This document shows, in pieces, positions 5,893 to 9,824 of a stretch of DNA of 9,824 bases (its first letter is position 1; every line of letters begins with the position of its first letter). Both the position numbers and the translations under genes were made by a program. Source of the stretch: Candidatus Thalassarchaeaceae archaeon (lineage in GTDB: Archaea > Thermoplasmatota > Poseidoniia > Poseidoniales > Thalassarchaeaceae); the NCBI GenBank assembly GCA_029250565.1, contig JAQXFA010000089.1, forward strand, positions 1 to 9,824, written 5' to 3'. The notes under the pieces are model-generated. The model was not told the DNA's origin. It was given only the letters and a program-made list of their open reading frames with translations, and searched no databases.

Positions 5893-8046
5893 TTAGTTGA
5901 CAAGACGCCAACGACCGGCACCAGGTGTGTAAATTTGGCTGCGTATGGATAATTGTTTGAGGGCATCTTCAACCTCATATTCGTCAAAATTCTGCCGCGC
6001 CATTTCATTGAGGATATCTCCTGCAGCAACGTCAACATCTCTCTTGCCTCCAGTCAATTGTTTCATGACCTCCAAAGTAACTTGTTCAGCAGACCTCTTT
6101 TTAGCCGAACGCCCGGTACTAATTACTCCTTCATCAAACTCGTCGCCCATCAATTCATATCGCCAATTTCTGAACATCGCTAATGCTCTTTTTGCATCCT
6201 CAGCTGTCGCTTCTGGAGAAAGTCGCATTCTTGCATTCGCCTCAGCTAATCTAACCAAACCTTCGAGTGCTCTAGCAGTAATTGGAACGCTATTATCTTC
6301 ATCAGAATCTCTAGTTCTTGTCTCTATGTAGAAGTTGGTTATTTGTTCCTGTGCATCGGGTGTTAACACCGGGTGTATCGTGCGTTTAGCCCATGCAATA
6401 TATTTCTGAAACATCGAAATAGTCAACTGGTCTTCACCATTGTAACCCTTCTTCAATGTAGACTCTTCATCCACTACCTTTGGATCAATTTCTCGACCTT
6501 CTTCAATTAGTGTTTCACTAATTCCTGTACTTCGATTTGAGAGTATGTGTTCAGCAATTTGCATATCTTGTTCCTTAACAACATCATCTCGTAACAACCA
6601 GATGATATCAAAACGAGACATCAAGGCTGGTGGCAAGTCAACTTCCTCAAACATCGGTGAAATATCCAGTCCTGTCTGAGCCCGATGACTGAAACGGCCA
6701 AGCCGCGGGTTAGCAGCAGCCAACACAGCACACCGTGTTCGCATTGTTGCATTAATTCCACCTTTTGAAATATGGATTTTCTGCTGTTCCATGGCCTCGT
6801 GCATTTTTGACCTGTCATCATTATTCATTTTGTCAAATTCGTCTATTGCTGCAAGACCCGAATCAGCAAGAACGAGAATCCCCGCCTCTAAAGAGAAGCG
6901 GCCATCGTTGAATGCATCTCTAACTGCAGCCGCTGTTAATCCAGCACCTGAAATACCTCCTCCAGAAGCATATTTACCACGTGGAGAAATCTGTGACATA
7001 TACGACAATAACTGGCTTTTTGCCACACCAGGATCACCCATTAGCAAAATGTGAATGTCTCCTCTTGCTCGGGTGCCGTCAGAATATCTCCTTGATACCC
7101 CACTGAATAATTGCATCACTAATGAGCGCTTAACCATCTGTAATTTACCAGCCCCGAAAATTGATGGAGCAATGCTGTTAGTCAGTAATTCATACAAATC
7201 TGAACGGTTACTAATTTCAATAATTTGCTTTTGCTCCTCTTCGGAAATCTCAATCTCATTGAATGGGGTGTTTTCATGCTCAGCAGAAACTAATGAGTGG
7301 TAGATGTTGAACATCGGAGTCTTGCCACTCCTCGTTTTTTCAGTGCGAATAAAAGGAATTAGATTGACTGTTACCCTCATCCCTGGAAGTAGGACATTTG
7401 CCAGATCTGCTTCCGCTAGAATAGTTGCTCGTGCTGGTTGCGCACCACCTGTCACATTTTCGGGTAATTCTTGAATCTCTACCCATTGGTTATCCACTAA
7501 AGTCACATTTTCATGGATTAACTCAAATCGGGTACCATCCTTACCACCAGCGCTTCGGCCACAACCACCATTCAAATCATCACACTGAACTGGTTCAATT
7601 AATTCTAATTCGTTCAGTTGTGCTACTTCAGTGATATGTGTGCAGATAACACAGCGGAATTGAGCATGGTAAATTCTGGGTTTCAATTCTGAAACCTTGG
7701 TGACTACTACTTCGGATGAAATTAGTCTGCCAATCTCATCTGAACCTACTTCACGCAAAGACACCTTGCAATCATGAGGCAACTCAATGATACGTAAGGT
7801 AGGGTCGATTTCCCAACCGCCCTCAGCACATAATGCTCTCAGTGATTCTGTAGCGGCTCGCAATATTGGTTTAGGATACTCAATCAATGAATGAGCAAAA
7901 CTAGGATCCCAAGCCTGTATATCACTAAAATTGATGACTAATCCCGGCTGTTTTGGCCAACTACTAGCCAATACCTGAATATCTCTAGCGTATTGCTCTT
8001 GCAACAAAGTTCGCCAACGAGCATTTGAGTCTTGGATACCAACCAT
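5893..8046 (-). CDS. mcm: Replicative DNA helicase MCM
   Basis: MCM is the hexameric 3'-5' helicase that unwinds the chromosome at archaeal forks. From the ATG at 8046 it has 717 residues. Positions below count from the upstream GTG at 8124, which adds 26 residues that look non-coding. An N-terminal MCM domain carries a zinc site (Cys158, Cys161, Cys181, Cys188) in an OB fold. The AAA+ core has Walker A GDPGVAKSQ (363-371), Walker B LAAIDEFDKM (424-433), sensor-1 Asn in AAANP (469-473) and the arginine finger in SRFD (503-506). A winged-helix tail (about 680-743) ends in YTPGAGRWRLV. No intein interrupts the Walker A region. The start at 8046 is favoured because GGGAG lies eight bases upstream and because the GTG falls inside an ORB-like element. 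It is a complete single gene, preceded by a 193-base regulatory or origin region. Confidence 0.97.
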   Translation of the reverse strand: MVGIQDSNARWRTLLQEQYARDIQVLASSWPKQPGLVINFSDIQAWDPSFAHSLIEYPKPILRAATESLRALCAEGGWEIDPTLRIIELPHDCKVSLREVGSDEIGRLISSEVVVTKVSELKPRIYHAQFRCVICTHITEVAQLNELELIEPVQCDDLNGGCGRSAGGKDGTRFELIHENVTLVDNQWVEIQELPENVTGGAQPARATILAEADLANVLLPGMRVTVNLIPFIRTEKTRSGKTPMFNIYHSLVSAEHENTPFNEIEISEEEQKQIIEISNRSDLYELLTNSIAPSIFGAGKLQMVKRSLVMQLFSGVSRRYSDGTRARGDIHILLMGDPGVAKSQLLSYMSQISPRGKYASGGGISGAGLTAAAVRDAFNDGRFSLEAGILVLADSGLAAIDEFDKMNNDDRSKMHEAMEQQKIHISKGGINATMRTRCAVLAAANPRLGRFSHRAQTGLDISPMFEEVDLPPALMSRFDIIWLLRDDVVKEQDMQIAEHILSNRSTGISETLIEEGREIDPKVVDEESTLKKGYNGEDQLTISMFQKYIAWAKRTIHPVLTPDAQEQITNFYIETRTRDSDEDNSVPITARALEGLVRLAEANARMRLSPEATAEDAKRALAMFRNWRYELMGDEFDEGVISTGRSAKKRSAEQVTLEVMKQLTGGKRDVDVAAGDILNEMARQNFDEYEVEDALKQLSIRSQIYTPGAGRWRLVN

Positions 8047-8054
8047 TGGAATAT

Positions 8055-8059
8055 CTCCC
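8055..8059 (-). promoter_or_regulatory. Shine-Dalgarno GGGAG of mcm
   Basis: GGGAG on the minus strand is followed by eight bases and the ATG at 8046. The upstream GTG at 8124 has no such site, so this motif supports the shorter mcm reading frame. Confidence 0.6.
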
Positions 8060-8087
8060 GCGCAGGACTCATCAGCGCTCGCGGACG

Positions 8088-8097
8088 GTATTTGAAC
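8088..8097 (-). promoter_or_regulatory. Weak TATA-like element upstream of mcm
   Basis: TTCAAATACC on the minus strand is A/T-rich in an otherwise G/C-rich stretch and lies about 42 bases before the mcm ATG. A start site some 25 bases downstream would leave a leader just long enough for the GGGAG site. It lies immediately next to the G-run of the first ORB-like element, so a bound initiator could affect transcription. This is a low-certainty call based on position and composition only. Confidence 0.25.
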
Positions 8098-8108
8098 AAC
8101 GCGATTTG

Positions 8109-8131
8109 CCCCCCTTATTTCCACTGGAAAT
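8109..8131 (-). promoter_or_regulatory. Origin Recognition Box-like element 1 (full dyad plus G-string)
   Basis: Read on the minus strand from 8131, the element is A, then TTTCCAGTGGAAA, then TAA, then GGGGGG. The ATTTCCA and TGGAAAT arms form a 15-base dyad around a single central base (8117-8131), followed by a two-base A spacer and six G. This is the layout of the archaeal ORB as known from Sulfolobus, Pyrococcus and Haloarchaea (TTCCAGTGGAAAC, short A-rich spacer, G-string). The G-string points toward mcm. Confidence 0.65.
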
Positions 8132-8165
8132 CAGAACTTTATTCTAGACTCAAAATTGCCTTTCA

Positions 8166-8180
8166 CCCATTTCCACTGGA
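8166..8180 (-). promoter_or_regulatory. Origin Recognition Box-like element 2 (degenerate, short G-string)
   Basis: On the minus strand TCCAGTGGAAAT is identical over 12 bases to element 1 and is followed directly by GGG instead of AA plus six G. The 5' arm is incomplete (GC replaces TT). It has the same orientation as element 1, and the dyad centres (8124 and 8176) are 52 bases apart. It resembles a mini-ORB. No third copy of TTCCACTGGA or its complement occurs in any other non-coding part of the window. Confidence 0.5.
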
Positions 8181-8239
8181 GCACATCCCAATTGAAAACA
8201 AGCAATGGCCCCACCTCCCAATAAAACTCCGCCGAGCCA

Positions 8240-8638
8240 TTATGACAGTAGTGAATCAACGGTAGCACGTAAGTCAGCTAAGCCAATTGGTTTTTGCAAC
8301 ATTATTCCGGGTGGTGGAACTCCTCCTGCCTCAAGGATATCCGCTTCGTCATGACCGCTCATCAGTAATACAGGTGCTTGAATACCCAACTCCCTAACCT
8401 TGTGAGCAAGATTGACCCCATTCATCTCAGGAAGTGACATGTCGGTGGCTAATAGGACAATATTTGGGTTCTGTTTTATCTTCTCAAGTGCGGATTCAGC
8501 ATCTTCATGAGCTGAAACTTCAAAATCCATTCTAGAAAGGATTGTTTCACCCAATTTACGGAGCGTTTCTTCATCCTCAACGAAGATAACAAGGCCGCGG
8601 CTCAACTGTTCACCAATGTATCGGAGACGGGTAATCAC
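8240..8638 (-). CDS. Stand-alone response-regulator receiver (CheY-like) protein
   Basis: This single REC domain of about 132 residues has no output domain. Counting from the GTG at 8638: acidic pair Glu21-Asp22 in VIFVEDEE (usually Asp-Asp), phospho-acceptor Asp66 in ATDMSLPEMNG, the switch Ser94 in LLMSGH, and the invariant Lys116 in LQKPIG. The closest feel is to receivers attached to hybrid PAS kinases (MSGH and LQKP motifs), where they act as phosphorelay partners. The start is uncertain. A GTG at 8680 would extend it over the divergent gene's start, the GTG at 8638 follows a G-run, and a TTG at 8605 with GGTGA upstream would begin only four residues before the first strand. No histidine kinase is in the window. 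It is the last gene before the origin-like region upstream of mcm and may be transcribed into it. Confidence 0.9.
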   Translation of the reverse strand: MITRLRYIGEQLSRGLVIFVEDEETLRKLGETILSRMDFEVSAHEDAESALEKIKQNPNIVLLATDMSLPEMNGVNLAHKVRELGIQAPVLLMSGHDEADILEAGGVPPPGIMLQKPIGLADLRATVDSLLS

Positions 8639-8667
8639 TATGAAACCCCCGCAATTCCGGATAACTA

Positions 8668-9096
8668 ATGGAGCACACACGTTCAGGAAGCGACATCCTC
8701 GTGAGACTTGATCCGGGGGAAGAAATCCATGCAGCCCTACAGAAACTGGCAGATGATGTTGGATTTGATGCAGCCGCCATCACAAGCGGTATTGGCCGAA
8801 CTCGTGACAATCAATATGGATACATGGACGCAGAAGGAGTGTACAATAGGCGGCCGTTGGATCCCCCATCTGAATTGGTGAGCCTTTCAGGAAACATTGC
8901 TCGCACAAAGCAAGGGGAAGCATTCACACATATCCACTGCTGTTGGTCTGATGATGACAATAACGTCCATGCTGGCCATATGTTTCAAGCGACCGTTCAT
9001 ATTGTGGCTGAAATCCACATCAGAGTCATGGACCATGCGAGAATGACGCGTTGTCCTCTTGCTAACCTTGAGTTACTAGGTCTAGAATTTGACTAG
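8668..9096 (+). CDS. PPC (DUF296) domain protein
   Basis: This 142-residue protein consists of one PPC (plant and prokaryote conserved, DUF296) domain, a trimeric alpha/beta fold. The visible signatures are the opening VRLDPGEEIHAALQKLADD (12-30), AAITSGIG (36-43), EL-SLSGNIA (69-78), and the metal-binding histidine cluster THIHC (His88, His90) with HAGHM (His104). In bacterial and archaeal single-domain members a metal, probably zinc, is held by three histidines; the biochemical role is not established. In plants the same domain occurs in AT-hook DNA-binding proteins, but no AT-hook is present here. It starts at an ATG with no Shine-Dalgarno, consistent with a leaderless first gene. It diverges from the response regulator across about 30 bases and is followed 21 bases later by a hydrolase gene. 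Confidence 0.9.
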   Translation: MEHTRSGSDILVRLDPGEEIHAALQKLADDVGFDAAAITSGIGRTRDNQYGYMDAEGVYNRRPLDPPSELVSLSGNIARTKQGEAFTHIHCCWSDDDNNVHAGHMFQATVHIVAEIHIRVMDHARMTRCPLANLELLGLEFD

Positions 9097-9117
9097 AAAA
9101 GAAGACGATGGTTGATA

Positions 9118-9735
9118 ATGATACGAGTACTTTTTGCCCATGGATTTGAAGGAACACCTGAAGGAAGTAAACCATCCTATATGAGAGATGAATTGGGGTG
9201 GGATGTAGTTGCCCCATCAATGTCTGAACTAGGTTGGACAATCGAACAAGAGACTGAAGTTCTGCTTCGAATAATTGACGAAGATGGGCCATTTGATATC
9301 ATCGCTGGATCATCAATGGGTGGTTTGGCTGCGGCCAACGCCTCCAACCTCCGCCCTGACGAAAAATTTTCACTGTTACTAATTGCACCAGCATTTGGAC
9401 TAGGAGATTTATGGCGAGAAGGCGCAAAACCGGAAGGTTTAGCGCAGTGGGAAAGAGATGGTAGTATTCCATATTTCATGAATGGATTAGGAATTGAAGT
9501 AACGTTGGACTGGGAATTTTTCCTCTCTGCAGAACGTATGTCGTGGCCAAAACTGAATCATCCAACTGTAATTCTTCATGGAAATTTAGACGATGTAGTA
9601 CCAATTGAAAACTCACGTAAGATTACCAAAGAAGATGCGCATGTCGTGGAACTTATCGAGATTGAAGATGGGCACCGGATGCAAAAAGCATGCTTTCAAT
9701 TTGAAGAAGTGGCGAAAATTTTAGAGGTGGGGTAA
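9118..9735 (+). CDS. Alpha/beta hydrolase (YqiA/UPF0227-like esterase)
   Basis: The product is about 205 residues and is a compact serine hydrolase, probably cytoplasmic because there is no signal peptide. It opens with VLFAHGFEGTPEGSK (4-18; the HGFEG oxyanion loop). The nucleophile is Ser66 in GSSMGG (64-69). The acid is probably Asp158 in HGNLDDVVP (154-162), and the catalytic histidine is His186 in EDGHRM. The lid and size match the YqiA/UPF0227 and related small esterase families, whose natural substrates are unknown. A TTG at 9112 would add two residues, but the ATG at 9118 is the natural start. It lies 21 bases downstream of the PPC gene on the same strand, and its stop overlaps the start of the next gene, so the three form an operon. 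Confidence 0.88.
   Translation: MIRVLFAHGFEGTPEGSKPSYMRDELGWDVVAPSMSELGWTIEQETEVLLRIIDEDGPFDIIAGSSMGGLAAANASNLRPDEKFSLLLIAPAFGLGDLWREGAKPEGLAQWERDGSIPYFMNGLGIEVTLDWEFFLSAERMSWPKLNHPTVILHGNLDDVVPIENSRKITKEDAHVVELIEIEDGHRMQKACFQFEEVAKILEVG
9724..9730 (+). promoter_or_regulatory. Shine-Dalgarno GAGGTGG of the last gene
   Basis: GAGGTGG lies within the final codons of the hydrolase gene. It precedes the tandem ATGs at 9735 and 9738 by four and seven bases, typical for a coupled internal gene of an operon. Confidence 0.6.
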
Positions 9736-9824
9736 TGATGTACAACGAACAATCAAGGCCAAGGTTTTACTATATTTTACCGTGCATAGTATTAGTGTCT
9801 TTAATTGGTTCAATCACCCTTTTC
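9735..9824 (+). CDS. Membrane protein, N-terminal fragment (cut by window edge)
   Basis: Thirty codons are visible from tandem ATGs at 9735/9738 to the right edge. The first ATG shares its A with the TAA stop of the hydrolase gene. The N-terminus is a short polar, basic segment (MMYNEQSRPRF) followed by a hydrophobic helix (YYILPCIVLVSLIGSITLF), so the product is a membrane or exported protein with a signal peptide or anchor. It is too short to assign a family. A strong Shine-Dalgarno and the overlap make it a real gene that is co-translated with the hydrolase. Confidence 0.65.
   Translation, partial: MMYNEQSRPRFYYILPCIVLVSLIGSITLF

Larger units (their letters stand above)
8047..8239. other. 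Putative replication origin or Orc1/Cdc6-controlled region upstream of mcm
   Basis: This 193-base gene-free segment lies between the response regulator and mcm. It contains two same-orientation ORB-like elements (8109-8131 and 8166-8180). By my count the 34 bases between them (8132-8165) are about two thirds A/T, suitable for strand opening. The mcm ribosome-binding site and a weak TATA-like element lie on its mcm side. ORBs are the sites where archaeal Orc1/Cdc6 initiators load, usually beside orc1/cdc6 genes. No such gene is within this window, so an origin is inferred from the motif, spacing and context. A promoter operator for mcm is the main alternative. Confidence 0.5.

Noticed and set aside
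5945..6331. 128-codon open frame on the plus strand
   Set aside because: It is antisense to the winged-helix and lid region of mcm and has no recognisable motif or ribosome-binding site.
6850..7060. Intein insertion at the Walker A site of MCM
   Set aside because: The AAA+ core is continuous and colinear with normal MCM; no intein blocks are present.
8222..8240. Terminator after the response regulator (GGCTCGGCGGAG then GTTTTATT on the minus strand)
   Set aside because: The hairpin is only three base pairs and the T-run is short, so I could not support it as a terminator, though a T-rich archaeal stop there is possible.
8305..8319. TTCC...GGAA inverted repeat
   Set aside because: It lies within the response-regulator coding sequence for a Gly-Val-Pro-Pro-Pro-Gly loop, and the 7-base centre does not match the ORB.
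8646..8660. TCCGGAATTGCGGGGG on the minus strand, a TCC-GGAA dyad followed by a G-run, as a third ORB
   Set aside because: The central AGT is missing and the spacing differs. It falls at the 5' end of the response-regulator region, so chance is likely.

Overview
The window looks like part of a planktonic euryarchaeal chromosome. My best guess is the Marine Group II/III (Poseidoniales-like) branch of the Thermoplasmata relatives. The archaeal markers are a single MCM helicase, the archaea-only amidotransferase subunit GatE, an archaeal-type peptidyl-tRNA hydrolase Pth2, and large secreted beta-propeller proteins rich in N-glycosylation sequons. The lineage is an inference from gene content and style, not from a search.

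Layout. Seven genes lie on the minus strand, read right to left: a receiver-only response regulator (8638 to 8240), an intergenic segment (8239 to 8047), MCM (8046 to 5893), GatE (5823 to 3706), a secreted PQQ-type propeller joined through a two-helix membrane hairpin to a transcobalamin-like DUF4430 domain (3696 to 1711), an ECF-transporter S component (1627 to 974), Pth2 (993 to 622), and a membrane-anchored exported protein cut by the left edge (583 to 1). GatE, the propeller, the ECF protein and Pth2 are tightly packed or overlapping. Three genes run rightward on the plus strand: a PPC/DUF296 protein (8668), an alpha/beta hydrolase (9118), and a membrane protein cut by the right edge (9735).

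The most interesting feature is the gap upstream of MCM. It holds two same-orientation copies of TCCAGTGGAAAT. One is followed by a run of six G, which is the architecture of the archaeal Origin Recognition Box (ORB) bound by Orc1/Cdc6. The copies are 52 bp apart, about five helical turns, and flank an A/T-rich stretch. This may be a replication origin, or an Orc1/Cdc6-controlled promoter, directly in front of the replicative helicase gene. Genes diverge on either side of it.

The second theme is a predicted nutrient-capture module. A surface protein with a transcobalamin-like domain is encoded next to an ECF S component, and the pair sits between two tRNA-related housekeeping genes (gatE and pth2). 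Cobalamin is the natural candidate ligand, but the sequence does not prove it. I see no tRNA, rRNA, CRISPR array, insertion sequence or integrase in the window.
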